Positions 23,625-35,155 are shown, numbered from the stretch's first letter. The stretch: 64,000 nt of DNA from Meandrina meandrites (GCA_963693305.1 OY855903.1:37104751-37168750); one strand, 5' to 3'. The notes: generated from the sequence alone by a model not told the origin. Program-made: numbers and translations.

Positions 23625-24067
23625 TAAAGAATCTGACCCACCCACTTTGCATTGCGCGCCTGTTGTTGTTTACGAGCGCACAGGCCCACAAAAACTATCG
23701 TTTCATGATAACGCTTCTTTCAAAAACAGCGATCGTTCGAAGATAACAAACTGAAGAAAAGCTATAAGAAGCGATAAGACTTGTTTCTAGCATTCACATC
23801 GCGATACAAACAGATTTCTCACCTTTGTCAATCCGCCATTTTTGGGGCCCCTAAAAAAGCCAGTGATAGCGACCAAGAAGTAAAATCTGTTTCCATCGCG
23901 ATGTGAATGCTAGAAACAAGTCTTATCTCTTCTCTTCAGTTTGTTATATTCGAACGATCGCTGTTTTTGAAAGAAGCGTCATCATGTTACAATAGTTTTT
24001 GTGGTCCTCCGGGCTCGTAAACAACAACAGGGCGCGCAATGCAAAGTGGGTGGGTCAGACTCTTTAA
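23625..24067. repeat. Foldback element, ~190-bp arms
   Basis: The left arm starts taaagaatctgacccacccac and runs to about 23820. The right arm ends with gtgggtgggtcagactcttta at about 24067 and is the reverse complement with scattered differences. Examples are the paired blocks around tctagcattcacatcgcga and its mirror tcgcgatgtgaatgctaga. About 60 bp separate the arms. The ends suggest TTAA-type insertion, but a clear target duplication was not established. Confidence 0.8.
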
Positions 24068-24538
24068 GGGGGGTGACTCAACTACCAATTTGTTTCTAAG
24101 GCAGGGTTCTGATTACCATATTTTGGAAATCAGACGACACATGGATAAGGTTTTTGCATGAGTTTGTTCTTTTGAAGATTCCTCCAAGAGTTTCAAGTCA
24201 CAGCCGTATTTAACGCATCACGTGACCACAACAGAAAATACCTTAAAACTCAAACAGTGGATAGATTTTAATTTAAATGAGCGTCAATAGATAAAGAACG
24301 TCCATGTGCATAATGTGACGTATCGTTTTTGTGAAATTGGCATTATTATAAGAGTTATGGTGTATAGGATCAGCAATAGACATTGTTGGATCTGGATACC
24401 AAAATACCCAGAGAGAGTGAGGATGAACAGCAGATAATTTGATGCAAATCAAGGTGCTGGATAACCAATAAAATACTGTCCCAAGGGATTGATACATCTT
24501 ATGAATTAATAAGGATCATTAAAAAAGTTTTTATTAAC

Positions 24539-25057
24539 ATGAAAAAACAGTTTTCCCCGCAAGGAAACAGATTCTATTGTTCCTACCATGCAACATGGCT
24601 GCTGTGCAAAACCTCTATATCTTCAAAGAACTACAAAATAGTCCCTGTGAACAGCAAAATGACCTCCAGTGATTTTATGTTTAAAGTTGCCAACATTTTC
24701 AATGTTTGCAAAGAACTTATTTGTGTAATGTATGAGTTCCCACAAAATGTTGGAGAAGAGCAATTAAGATAGAATTTAAGGAGAGAGATCAAAGCAGCCT
24801 CCAATATGCCATTGACGTCTTCAAAAATGATTCAAAGTTGACAATTGAAGTCAAGGTTATGCCTACTGCAGCAGAACTTCCTATTGTCGATGGAAAACGA
24901 GTGGTTCATAACAAGGAAGTGTTCATGGAACAGCTAAAACACGAAATGGGGCTACATAATGATGAAGGAAACACTCACGTAGGTTTATACATGCAAAATG
25001 GTCTGCCTGATGTGGCAGAAGATTCTTGTTTTATAAGCTCAAGTTTGGAGTGAAGAT
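24539..25057 (+). pseudogene. Coding-like fragments, unknown family
   Basis: One frame at 24539-24772 ends LICVMYEFPQNVGEEQLR. A second, in another frame, covers about 24784-25053 and contains DVFKNDSKLTIEVKVMPTAAE, then EVFMEQLKHEMGLHNDEGN. The two would read on from each other after a small indel. The sequence looks coding (charged, no repeats), but I do not recognise it. Confidence 0.3.
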
Positions 25058-25459
25058 GGTGTTTGGAAATGAAGGCTACCTTCTTAATCCACTTTAGATC
25101 ATCCAAATTGCATGGAAATCAAGGTTTTAAGCTCAATCAACCAGCTTCGAGCATTATCCCATAACCTGAGTGAGAAACACCTTGAAAATTCAACATGCAG
25201 CTGAGCAATCTCTTCATTCTGTCTTCGTTTGGTCTTTGTGCTGGACTGCTTCAACAGCGAGTGCGAGATTCAAATGGTAAATCGAATTGCTCTGGATGAC
25301 TCTGACCTTGGCGGGAAAAACTTACTTAACAGTCACAGTCTAAGTATGGCACCCACAAACTGCAAAAGTTGTAGTTGAGAATTACCCAACTGAAATTGAA
25401 AAAATTGAAAAACTGGAGATGAATAGCCTTTGTTTGAATTCATTTTTGTCTTCTTCCTC

Positions 25460-25846
25460 TCCATAAGCGGCATCTTCCCGATCTCACTCCCCAAGTGAAT
25501 CAGAAAGCAACAACAGCAACAGCAGCAGCGTTATTAAAGAGACATTGAATAGCTCAACACTGGGTACAATTGTGAAAAAAAAGTGGTGCAAGGATTTAGA
25601 AAAGTCAGTAAAGAAATAGATGGCATGTTTAAAAAGTACCACGAGTTCCTGTCCTGTGTTTTGACGTACAGTTTGCTTTATGGCAAAGGGGAGCAGAAAG
25701 GCAAGGTATCAGAAACCATATCAGAGATAGTGAATTTGGTGATGAATGCAAATGGCACCAAAAAGGCTTTGTTTGAGCGGCTTCTACCCAACACATACCA
25801 GCGGTTCTTACAAAGCATGAGAACATCAAAACCCCTTAAATTATAA
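25460..25846 (+). pseudogene. Coding-like fragment: serine-rich stretch plus an 87-codon frame
   Basis: A Ser/Asn-rich segment (SHSPSESESNNSNSSS) at about 25465-25545 is followed, in a shifted frame, by an open stretch from 25583 (FRKVSKEIDGMFKKYHEFLS, then SETISEIVNLVMNANG). It may belong with the fragments at 24539-25057. No family is assigned. Confidence 0.3.
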
Positions 25847-26504
25847 TTTAAGGTCATTCCTCTGTTTTGCATTGTGCATCCTTACTGCGCACGATTTCTT
25901 TCGCCATTAGCGCATGCACATAAACAAAATGGTGGCTTTTTTCTATGCAACTTCGTCTGCGAGAGAAATAAATTGGCGATTTCTCGTTAACGAGTATGGG
26001 GGAGTATTTTGGGTGTAGCGATCAAACTCTTTCTATAAAATGAATACAGATCAATTTCTATGTTTGAAAAAAAGATTATCACCGAAAATGTGTACATTGC
26101 CAGTATTTGCAATGGAATTACAAGGAATTATGTGGTAAATACAAGGTCTTCCCACTCCTAAACGAATGTGGTGACCCCCCTTTTTTATTTCAAAATTTAA
26201 GTTCCCTTTAGGTAATCAACCAATAGGCAAAGTTTGGTTGAAAATGTTCAGTTCTATTTCGGGGGAATGACCTTAATTAGTAAATCCTGTATCAGTCAAT
26301 TCCAAAGGTGCCCCCTGCCCCAGCCCTCATCCCAACCCCTCCATATTCGAGGCATTTGACTTGAGGTTGGCTCCCTTCGGTGAGGAATTTAACCCAAATT
26401 TTGCTATAAGGCCTCTTCAAACCAAGATTGATTTTTATCCTTTTTTTATCCAAATTGAGTAGCATATATCTTGAAACATGCAAGTGCCTTAAATGAAAAA
26501 ATAT

Positions 26505-27160
26505 TTCTTATGTTGTGTTCCCAGCATTACTAATCAAACTGTTTAGTAGTCGAACTGAATTGAACTCAATCAAACAATTGGGTTTGATTAGTTCGATAAT
26601 AGCATTTCTAACACAGTACCTCATACCATTCAGGATTTCCCTTTAGGTTCAAATTCAGTTATTGTGAGGCACCTGTACTCCATTATACCAGTGATACTGC
26701 AGTGCAGTGCTGCAGTACTCAGAAGAGTTAAAAGAGTCTTTGTTGGAGAAGCATGGGAATGTGGTCCAAAAACTCAAAATTTTATTATTGGGTTTCATTG
26801 AAGGAAGAGGAAACAAAAAATATGATATTGTGGGCAGAGAAACCCTTCAATCCGCATACAAAATGCAGGTGGCTTAGCGAATAAGCATATGGATTGATCC
26901 TCATGAAGCCGCTTCTCTAACGCAGAAAAGCCAAGAAAAATCAAACAAAAGTGCCTTTCATGAAAACGGCTTTTTTATCTTGTGTTCCCGGCATTACTAA
27001 TTGAACTGTTCGGTAGTCGAACTGAATTGAACTCAATCAAACAATTAGGTTTGATTAGTTGGATAATCGCATTTCTGACAAAGTACCTCATACCATTTAG
27101 GATTTCCCTTTAGGTTCAAATTCAGTTATTGTGAGGCAACTGTACTCCATTATACCAGGT
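26505..27160 (+). repeat. Direct repeat pair of about 190 bp
   Basis: The unit at about 26510-26700 (gttcccagcattactaatc ... ctccattataccag) recurs at about 26983-27160 with roughly one difference per 15 bases. The spacing is about 472 bp. The intervening sequence holds an exon-like piece. Both copies are non-coding. Confidence 0.75.
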
Positions 27161-27403
27161 AACCTCCAAGGAAAATTTATGTGTACTTCCAGCATTGCAG
27201 TGATACTGCAGTGCTTTCAAGCAAGGATGATATAAGGGCAGTCAAAAAAACTTGTTTTTAAAGTTGTGCGTAGAACCACGTCCATTCAAAAGATGGGCAC
27301 AGAGTTTCATTCCTATGGTGTGGATCTGGCATCTGTGTTAGTGTGGGCAATTAGAGAGCAGCAACTGTCATCAAACTTGATGGATGTCCCACTTGGGGGT
27401 AAA
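26716..27403 (+). other. Two exon-like pieces of an unknown gene
   Basis: The first piece (26716-26868, 51 codons) lies between an acceptor-like ctgcag and a donor-like cag|gtggct and reads YSEELKESLLEKHG, then LLLGFIEGRGN. The second (about 27252-27400) reads RRTTSIQKMGTEFHSYGVD, then LASVLVWAIREQQ. Both have plausible coding character and lie on the plus strand, but they do not overlap a family I know. Confidence 0.3.
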
Positions 27404-27499
27404 AGAGTTCCTAGAGCTGCTTATTTTTTATGCTTTACAGTGGACATTTACAAATACTGCGTAGCATGTGTTGTTAATGATTTCCAGTGATGTTTTGAT

Positions 27500-28130
27500 T
27501 GACTTAATGGTTGTTTGATCATACATACATGTATAGGAAGACCATCCAAATTGTTCAAGACAGCTACTAGAACTTATGCATTTTCTGTGCTATATTGTAA
27601 TGGCTGCTCTTTGCTAGACTTAAGCATAATTTTTATAAATTTACACAAAATAGTGCTTAACAGCCACTCAAACTTGGAAAAGCACAAAGTCAGTTTGTTT
27701 ATTGTACTTAACACCAGCTACACTCTCCTTAAAAAAATACCTTTCCCTTTAAAATTGCTGAAAAAATTGGAAAAGAAGTAAGAAATTTAGCTTCCGACCC
27801 CCCACCCCCCTTTCAAAGTTATTGCTTAACTAACTCAATGTCATGCGCACAAGTTAGCAACATTGAGATGGGGGAGGAAGATTGCTAAGTATTTGAAAAT
27901 CTAGTGGTGCTTCCAATGAAAAGGTCTAGTGTCTCAACAGGTTTTGAAAATGGTTGTAGTTCAATTTTAAGGTTGGCAATTCACTTTCACTGTTTTTCAA
28001 AACTTTCACCTGCATTTGTAATATATACATATGAACTCAACACCGGAGTAGTTTTGCTACACAATCTATTATTAAAAGCTCCTTCATTGTAGAGCACTAT
28101 CTTGGATTCGACGGTGACCATTAGCTGAAC
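27500..28130. other. No recognised gene
   Basis: This is AT-rich sequence with short frames only. A pyrimidine-rich tract (ccccccacccccc-like) lies near 27800. Confidence 0.35.
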
Positions 28131-28160
28131 TATATATATATACATATATACATATATACA
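28131..28160. repeat. Microsatellite (ta/catata)
   Basis: A run of alternating tatata and catatatacatatata units lies immediately upstream of the Penelope-like element. Its abutment to the 5'-truncated element suggests it was the insertion site or was created at the junction. Confidence 0.7.
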
Positions 28161-28162
28161 TG

Positions 28163-29372
28163 GGAAAAGAAAGCTTCCAATGACCGATTCGATGTAACCA
28201 TGGGGTTGTTTGATGGCGCTGAAACATGCGAGCTGGTTGGCTGCTACATCTTATCCCTCCTTACCCAAAAGTACGGAAGCAACATTGGCCTTTATCGTGA
28301 TGACGGGCTGTCTGCATTCAATAAATCGCCCCAAGAAATCGAAAGAATCAAGAAAGACTTGTGCAAAATTTTTCGTGACAATGAGCTAAAGATTACAGTA
28401 GAGGCCAACTTAACCAGAGTTAATTTTTTAGATGTCACCCTCGATCTAAAAACCGGAAAACACCTCCCATACACAAAAGAAGGAAATGTACCGTTGTATG
28501 TACACAAGCAGTCTAACCATCCACCTTCCATCCTAAGAAACATCCCTGAATCGATCAACAAGCGTCTTTCGCAAATATCATCCGACAAAGAATGTTTCGA
28601 CAAGACCAAAAGCATATACCAAGACGCACTAACCAAAAGTGGCTATGAATACACCCTGACATACAAAGATACAGCTCCCGATGCACCAAGAACGAGAAGG
28701 AATCGGCAACGGAACATAGCATGGTTCAACCCGCCATACAGCCAAAATGTAGAAACCAAAGTCGACAAATGCTTTCTTTCACTAATTGATCAGCACTTTC
28801 CAAAAACCAGCCCTCTTCACAAAATCTTTAACCGGAACACTCTTAAGCTGAGCTATAGCTGTATGAGTAACGTTAAATCTATAATCTCCAGCCACAATAA
28901 AGCTCAAATTAGCAAACCTGTAAATCCTTCCGACGAAATCAGCAACTGTAATTGCCGAAATAAGAACTCTTGTCCACTTGAAAGAAATTGCAAAGAGCGG
29001 AACATTGTTTACCAAGCAGAGGTTACCACCCCGCAGTCGAAGGAGACCTACATCGGTCTTTGTGACACGACATTTAAAGAACAGTACCGAAACCATACAT
29101 GCTCCTTCAGAAACGAACGTTACAAAAATGCAACCGAGCTCAGCAAATATATATGGAGTCTAAAGGACCGGAAAATCAACTACGAGATTAGATGGTGGAA
29201 AATAAGACAAGCATGATCGTATTCTAATATCAACAAAAAATGTAATCTGTGCCTTTGTGAGAAATATTTTATAATTTGCAAACCAGAAATGTCAACACTT
29301 AATCATAGAAACGAACTGACTTCGATCTGTAGACACTCTAAGAAATTCTTGTTAAATACCGTGTTAGCTTAA
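28163..29372 (+). pseudogene. Penelope-like reverse transcriptase C-terminus plus GIY-YIG endonuclease
   Basis: The frame is open from 28163 and contains the catalytic YRDD box ([11 protein letters not shown], about 28290), the thumb region, and a linker with [15 protein letters not shown]. The GIY-YIG endonuclease follows ([10 protein letters not shown], then [17 protein letters not shown], then [11 protein letters not shown]). A TGA at 29214-29216 interrupts it after KIRQA. The same frame continues ([12 protein letters not shown], then NELTSICRH) to a natural stop at 29372. An arginine codon CGA is expected at the stop, which fits a CpG C-to-T change. The N-terminal two-thirds of the reverse transcriptase is missing. 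Confidence 0.85.
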
Positions 29373-29478
29373 TATAGATTTTTTTTTCGTCCAATAACAT
29401 CTTGACATGTCACGCAAGTACTCATTGTTCTCTATTTTCAAATTTATATATCTTTACATGTAACCGTTTTTTTCTGGC

Positions 29479-29528
29479 AGTCGCCTGATGATTGCCTCGC
29501 ATGAGGCATGAAACTCAGAGTAGCGATT
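29479..29528 (+). ncRNA. Candidate type I hammerhead ribozyme of the Penelope-like element
   Basis: The conserved core is present in order: CTGATGA (29485-29491), GAAA (29510-29513) and the cleavage dinucleotide TA (29521-29522). Stem I pairs agtcgc (29479-29484) with gcgatt (29523-29528), including one G-U pair. Stem II is tgcctc/gaggca with a 4-base loop. Stem III is very short (ct/ag with loop cag), as in other Penelope-associated hammerheads. The predicted cut is after 29522. A weak point is a T-T opposition at the base of stem II (29492 and 29509), where G-C is usual, so activity may be reduced. Confidence 0.65.
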
Positions 29529-29687
29529 AAATGGTTTTGAACTAGTCCGACTCCATAAATCTATGTTGTAACAGCTCTGGTTTTACCATTGAGCACTTTT
29601 ATAGCAGATGAAGTCTTCAGTTTATCGACTTGTTGTCTATATATACATCAATATATACATTACTTTACCATCTAACCATGTCTTTAG

Positions 29688-29796
29688 GCAAAAAACAAGT
29701 GGCAATTGGGCTTGTGCCCATAAACTTTGGAAACAAAAGTCCAGAAAGTGCTCTCTCTGTGTATCCAGTTGCCACTGCCAATTGTGAAGAAAACAG
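29688..29796 (+). CDS. Orphan exon of an uncharacterised gene
   Basis: The piece lies between a good acceptor (tctttag) and a donor (acag|gtatg) and reads KKQVAIGLVPINFGNKSPES, then VYPVATANCEEN. The pattern resembles an exon that I recall from anthozoan proteins of unknown function. A possible following exon at about 30718-30784 ends in a donor (ctg|gtgagt), but its frame does not join cleanly. The gene is likely decayed. Confidence 0.35.
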
Positions 29797-29899
29797 GTAT
29801 GTTTTGTGAAATATTTATTGCTGCTGGGAGAACATGCCAAACAAATTGCTCGGTGAAAAATTACCCAGTGGCAAGCAACACCGGAGTATGAAAGCAAAC

Positions 29900-31500
29900 T
29901 AAGTACAGAGAAAATGCCTTTGCAGTTAAATAAAGCCTATAAAGTTAGCTAGGTTGAAAACAGTACATGTTAAGTTCACTTTTAGTGAGTGATTAAAAAG
30001 TAGTAAATAATGCAACCTAGACCATGGCCACTCATCAAACTCTGCACCAGTCAACAAACCGCCCTATTAACTTCTATATTTCTCATTCTTAAAATGTGCC
30101 GCACCAAAGATTTTATAAGTAAACCTATTTCATGACCGACATTACATCATAGTCTTGAAATATTCTGACAATAAACGTTATTTAACATTTCATTAAGTCA
30201 GTGTCAGAATATTTAAAGAAAGCATTATATCAACCCCTGACTACAAGTTTATCATTTTTCATTTACAGTAGTTTTCCCTCATTTGTATAAAGTTCAACTT
30301 GTGTGAAGTCCGACATCTGACACGGGCCTTATTCTGTTTACTGAAAAAGAAGTAAAATCTCTAGAAACTGAAGATACCACAAGGACATGAATGCCCCTTA
30401 ATACCTTTCCACAGCGTTCACCCCATCAAAAAGCCAACAGAAAGTTGCTCTGTTCCATCTAAGGGCATGCAAAACAATAACATCAGTTTTATTAATAGAA
30501 TATTCTCCAGGAGTATTCTCTCTCTTTGATGGCAGGGAAGAACTTCCCTGATGAGGAATTGGTGTTCTCAAAACGAACATTAAAAAGGTATTGCCTTTTA
30601 AACATAGTTTAACATGCAGGTTTATTATAGCATGCTGTTGAATTATAAAGAGCTGTCAAACCCATGACATCTTGCTCAGTCACCAGTGGGACACTATAGC
30701 AACATGGTTTCTTTTCTCCAGACATTCCTGGAAATCAACATTTACCCTGAGCTTAGCAATACACTGACCTTGTCTTTTGAGCTGGTGAGTTAAATTGTGA
30801 CAGTAGGATTATGCAACGTTCAATTTCATATTTCTTTCTGACAAATGATTATTAATTATATACTAACTACTTTATCGAAGCTTCATTTCTTTAGTCAGCT
30901 ACATCATCAAGCTGCACAGGACATGGTGCCAATAGCGGCTTACTTCTCTAACCACTCTGCTGTTGAAATACACAGGGATGCATTTAGCAGGTCAATTTAT
31001 TCATACACTTTTATTGATACAATATAGACATAAAAATACACAGAAAGTATCCAGAAATTACAGGAGAATGATAACTACTGCTTGCCTTCATCCAAATTAG
31101 AAACATCTTACAAGACTAACAGTTTATCAATGCTTTAGGATGCAGTCTATTTCTGAAAAATTGCCGATTGCCCTGGGGGATTAGAAAGGAAATGACTCTT
31201 GTTTAAACAAATAAGTGACTTAGCCATTGATGTGTAAGTTTAAATTTATCATTATACATGTGTGACTATAGATGCATACAAAGATGAAAGTGTTTGAAAC
31301 AGTGACATTGGCACCCATAATAGTTTAATCCAAAAAAAATGCACACTTCAAATAGTACAGCTAGGCATGCCTTTTTCTTTTTTCCTGACTAAAATATGAA
31401 GAAGGCTAGGGTTTTAGCTGGTTTGCTAAGCAGCTTATATGATTAACTTGCCAAATGTTCAGTAGACCTATTTAATACAATTATCACGATTGAACTCAAA
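29900..31500. other. No recognised gene
   Basis: Only short frames occur (60-86 codons) on both strands, without domain or splice support. Confidence 0.35.
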
Positions 31501-32065
31501 ACCCATGAAAATACCATTAATAAATTCATGGTAAATTCATGACATTTTAAAAGGTTTTTCATGGGATTTTTCATGGCTTTTTTCATGGGATTGATGGCAT
31601 GAAAAAAGTATGAAAAAAGCATGAAAAAAGGCATGAAAATCCTGTGAATATTTCCATATTCATGGCCCATGAAATCTCTTACATTATGCAAAACTCATTA
31701 AATACCCTTGAAAATACCATGAAATTTTACTGATGCAAGGTACAAACTTTCATGGGTTATTAATGGTGAATATATTGCATCATGAAAATAAAACCTGGAT
31801 TTTCATGGTTTTGAATTTAATGAGTTTTTAATGGGTTCATGATTTTCATGGCCCATGATTTCCCTGTGAATATGGAAATATTCATTGACCATGAAAATTT
31901 TTGGATCTTTTCATGGTGTTTTCATAGCATTTTAACTGCTTATGCCCCATTGAGCTTTCAGGATTTTCATGGGGTAGACAAATTTCAAGGAGAACCATGA
32001 AAATCCCCTTAAAATAAATCTCATGTGTTTTTCATGGATATGTATAAGAACATAGAGACCATGAA
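31501..32065. repeat. Cluster 1 of the palindromic word TTTTCATGG/CCATGAAAA
   Basis: By eye I count about two dozen CATG cores in 565 bp, nearly all flanked as ttttcatgg or ccatgaaaa in either orientation. Several form self-complementary pairs such as ttcatggcccatgaaa. A random AT-rich sequence would have only two or three CATG cores in this length. It is not a simple tandem array: spacing varies and the words alternate orientation. No coding function is suggested. Confidence 0.7.
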
Positions 32066-32099
32066 TATGCCATAAAACTTCTAGAAATATGAATGTTTA

Positions 32100-33255
32100 A
32101 AAAATGTATCTAGTTGCTTAATTGCTTATTTAAAAAAGTTAAATGTAAGAAATTTCGTTATTATTACTGAAAACAGGAACTTAATTTTCAAAAATAATAA
32201 ATGGAATGCAATTTACGATACATAGAAACACAGCCATTCAGAACAGTTTGAAAATTTCTTTATTAGGCTAACAGTATTCTGATGTATGCACTTTTATTAA
32301 ATTCCAATGTGCATTCAGAAACATTGTCAAAACTCAGATGCCTCAAATTGACATATAAATTTGTCACTTCAAAATTGTGGCTAATGGTTTCTGACTCAGA
32401 CAAGGAGAAACAGACTTAGCTGCTGGCTGATGAGATGTATTAAAAAGTTCTGCCCTTTCTAGTTTGTCAAGTTTAGGGGATTCCTTGTTCTTCACTTGCC
32501 TGTAAAATAAATTAAATGCATTTCCCGATTAACCTCTTGGTATTGGTAACTGTGTTGACTTGGTATTCTTATTACTTGTGTTCATAAACTTTAAAACATG
32601 AACAGTTCACACTCAGCTTGTAAGATCAGTGACAAGAAGAAATATCATGGGAATAAGTCTGCCCTAGCAAATTTACACTGTAAAAAATCCACAACTCACA
32701 ACAGTCTAATAATTTTTACCCTGATGAAGCCTGTCAGCTGTTTGAAGTCAATGAGGAATTCCATTATTACTTATATTAATTACTCCTGAACGAAATTATA
32801 AAACCAAAACTGAAATCAGCTGAAATGTAATGGACATCGCACACACAACCAAATTTGGAAAGAATGTCACCAAACATATCCAACAGCCATAGTGCAATTC
32901 ATGCAAATAAAGTGTTATGCTTCTTTAAAAGTCCAACTCTATTGGAGAAATAAGCCAAAGCCCGTTGAGAGCGACTGTCATGGCGTTTTACTTTTACACC
33001 TCAGAAACAAGGTCTTTGATCAGCTCCAGGAATCACAAACTTTAGTACACTCTTCGCCTTTAACAAAGCACAATCTGTTCTCTTTAGAATATAAAACATT
33101 CTCATGCATGATTGAGCGATTAACAGCAGCAAAATTCAAAACAACGGCGCCAAAAGGAAATTGAATAACGTGCCACTAGTCACGTGGGCTGTTTTGCATA
33201 GCATGATTGGTTTCTCGACTGAAATCCGCTGGAGAGTTTAACTGCAGTCTCAATA
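32100..33255. other. No recognised gene between the two CATG-word clusters
   Basis: Short frames only (for example 32892-33164 on the plus strand). A CACGTG E-box-like palindrome lies at 33180-33185, upstream of a possible first exon at 33259. Confidence 0.35.
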
Positions 33256-33258
33256 ATA

Positions 33259-33423
33259 ATGGCGGCACGGTCGCAGCAAGCCGATGGATCAGAATCAAGC
33301 GAAGGTTTCTGTCCTTTGCAATCTCATTATGGTGAAATTATCGACGTTTATAAAGAAATAAATGGTGAAAATGAAACACATATCAGGTGGTCAGTTTATC
33401 TGCCAAGGTTTTGGAGAGTATAA
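33259..33423 (+). CDS. Possible first exon of an unknown gene
   Basis: An ATG in a CG-rich context (atggcggcacgg) opens a 54-codon frame (MAARSQQADGSESSEG, then HYGEIIDVYKEING). A donor-like atcag|gtggtc lies near its end. The MAARSQQ start resembles typical metazoan first exons. No second exon was identified. Confidence 0.3.
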   Translation: MAARSQQADGSESSEGFCPLQSHYGEIIDVYKEINGENETHIRWSVYLPRFWRV

Positions 33424-33969
33424 AGGGTTGAAAGTCTTACTTCATCTACGATGCAGGTGAGAATGCAAAATGGACTCTTTGGTATAAAATTATTTGTTAT
33501 CTTTCAAACTTGGTAAGTGATACCAAGTCGGATTCGTGTATATTTGTGACATTTGTATACTAGTAATGCTCAATGTTAGAAAGCAGTTTCTGACAACCGA
33601 ACACGCGCATATTTGTAGTTATTACATAAGTTGTAAATATTATGTTCGTTGTTTGTTCAGTCGGGGAGCAAGTGCCAGTTGATGCCAAAATCTTAAAGAT
33701 AGGACTGAGCCCATGGTGTATCTTTAAAGTTGTTACAGGTAAGTAATATGTGACATGTGTGCTCATATGTTTACTTTTCTGTATTGGCAAGCTCTTGTGT
33801 TTGCTAGTTCTTGATTGCATAAAATATATAAATAAATTGGATAAAATAAGTTGCACCAAGGAGTTTTTAAAACTAGCATTTGTTGTACAGACTGGCATTC
33901 TTTAACAGTGCAGTATAATGTCAATATTCTCACCTGCTCATCTGAAAGCTTTTTTCAACAAAATCATGA

Positions 33970-34335
33970 ATGCTGTTGCTGCTTCCTTATATAATAGGTT
34001 TCAAGAGCCATGAAAAACATGGAACATGAATTTTATGGCAAAGTTTCATGGTGTGTGCTCATTCAACATCATTTCCATGGAAAATTCATGGCCCATGAAA
34101 GAGACAACTTTTACTTTCACGGGTCATTAAAAATATATCCTCTTTTTTCATAGAAATTTCATGGCCCATGAGGAGACAACTTTTTACTTTCATGACTCAT
34201 GAAAAATTTATCCTCTTTTTTCATAGCAATTTCATGAAAATCGATTTTGCATAATTCATGGCCATGAAATCATTTTCATGGCCATTTTTAAGTTGAATTT
34301 TCCCTTGTCTGGCCATGAAATTTATGATCGTCATT
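33970..34335. repeat. Cluster 2 of the CATG palindromic word, with a ~73-bp tandem unit
   Basis: About 17 CATG cores occur in 360 bp, again mostly as tttcatgg or ccatgaaa. Within it, a unit beginning ttcatggcccatga at 34085 repeats at 34158 and partly at about 34231, so a short tandem array with a 73-bp period is embedded. It is the same word family as 31501-32065, 2 kb away. Confidence 0.7.
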
Positions 34336-34714
34336 TACTGCCGAAAGAAAAAGTTATTTGACAAATGAATTGCATGGTGATGAATAACTCATTATGGACT
34401 ACTGACAGCCAAAGTTTGAGCGATTTTGAAATTTTGAAGTTCGCCACTCAATGTTTGATTTTTGTTGACATCTGCTCTTAAAGTGCCACTGAAACGAAAT
34501 TTTCATATCGGAGATTTTTGCATAATAAAGTTTTAGTCTAACATACCAACGTTCTGAACTTTTTATGGCCAATGCTTTGCACAAAGTATCTTTTTAACCA
34601 TTTGAAGTTGACCAGTTGAGCTCAAAATTGGCGGCCATCTTGGCGCGGCCAAACTGGTCTTGTGATGTCACTGGTTGTGTACATCTCACAACTCAGGGTA
34701 AACCCCAGGTGAAC

Positions 34715-35155
34715 ATGGAGTGTGGCATAAATGTTGATGAAGCCAAAAAGCAAAGAACAAGGTCATCGGGCAAGTAGTGTGGTGGGCTCAGAAATAGCTG
34801 GTGGGCTCAGAAATGTTAGTTGCAGAAATAATTCCAAAACTGAGAGCATATCTATGCATATGTTTCCTTGGGAAGACGTAATTCACGATATATAGTTTCG
34901 CTTTGTACAAAGACATCGAGTAGACTGGCAGCCATTGAAATCATCAGCACTTTGTTTGGTACATTTTGATACTTCGAACAATGGCCCGATTTAAATCTTG
35001 GAGGAGATGTATCATTTTGTACAAAACAATGGCTAAAAAGGAATGCTGTGCCAGCCGAAGACTGTGTTGAGCAACAAGAGAATGTTGTCACCCACGCGAA
35101 CAAAGAAAGCTATGTGTGTGCATGTGTTTGTGAGAGGTGTGAAAGTCAAGACTGA
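34715..35155 (+). pseudogene. THAP-domain gene remnant
   Basis: An N-terminal piece at 34715 (MECGINVDEAKKQRTRSSGK) stops just where a THAP domain would begin. Further on, LCLVHF at about 34945-34965 and, after a frameshift, LNLGGDVSFCTKQWLKRNAVP at about 34993-35055 match the second half of a THAP zinc finger, including the AVP motif that closes the domain. Coding then runs on (EDCVEQQENVV, then CACVCERCESQD) to a stop at 35155. THAP proteins are DNA-binding and often derive from P-element transposases. The stops and shifts make this copy dead. Confidence 0.55.

Larger units (their letters stand above)
28161..29550 (+). mobile_element. 5'-truncated Penelope-like element (GIY-YIG type)
   Basis: The element starts abruptly inside the reverse transcriptase gene, next to a microsatellite, and runs through the GIY-YIG endonuclease to a 3' region that holds a hammerhead-ribozyme-like fold. 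5' truncation is typical of target-primed insertion. The 3' boundary is approximate. Two further Penelope-like copies lie at 45370-46015 and 63150-64000. Confidence 0.85.

Noticed and set aside
28131..28160. Promoter TATA array for the Penelope-like element
   Set aside because: It is a microsatellite directly at a 5'-truncated insertion; no full-length element start is present.
28292..29096. Minus-strand frames over the Penelope-like element
   Set aside because: They are shadows of the reverse transcriptase and GIY-YIG frame.
30548..30580. Hammerhead-like ctgatgag followed by caaaacg
   Set aside because: The required GAAA is absent (tctcaaaacg) and flanking strands do not pair.
32716..32745. 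Hammerhead ribozyme starting at cctgatgaagcctg
   Set aside because: CTGATGA occurs, but no GAAA follows a stem at the right distance and no stem I partner exists.
31500..34335. CRISPR-like array
   Set aside because: The repeated word is short, occurs in both orientations with irregular spacing, and the DNA is eukaryotic.
34852..35103. Minus-strand frame of 83 codons
   Set aside because: It lies opposite the THAP remnant, whose plus-strand motifs (SFCTKQWLK, AVP) are specific.
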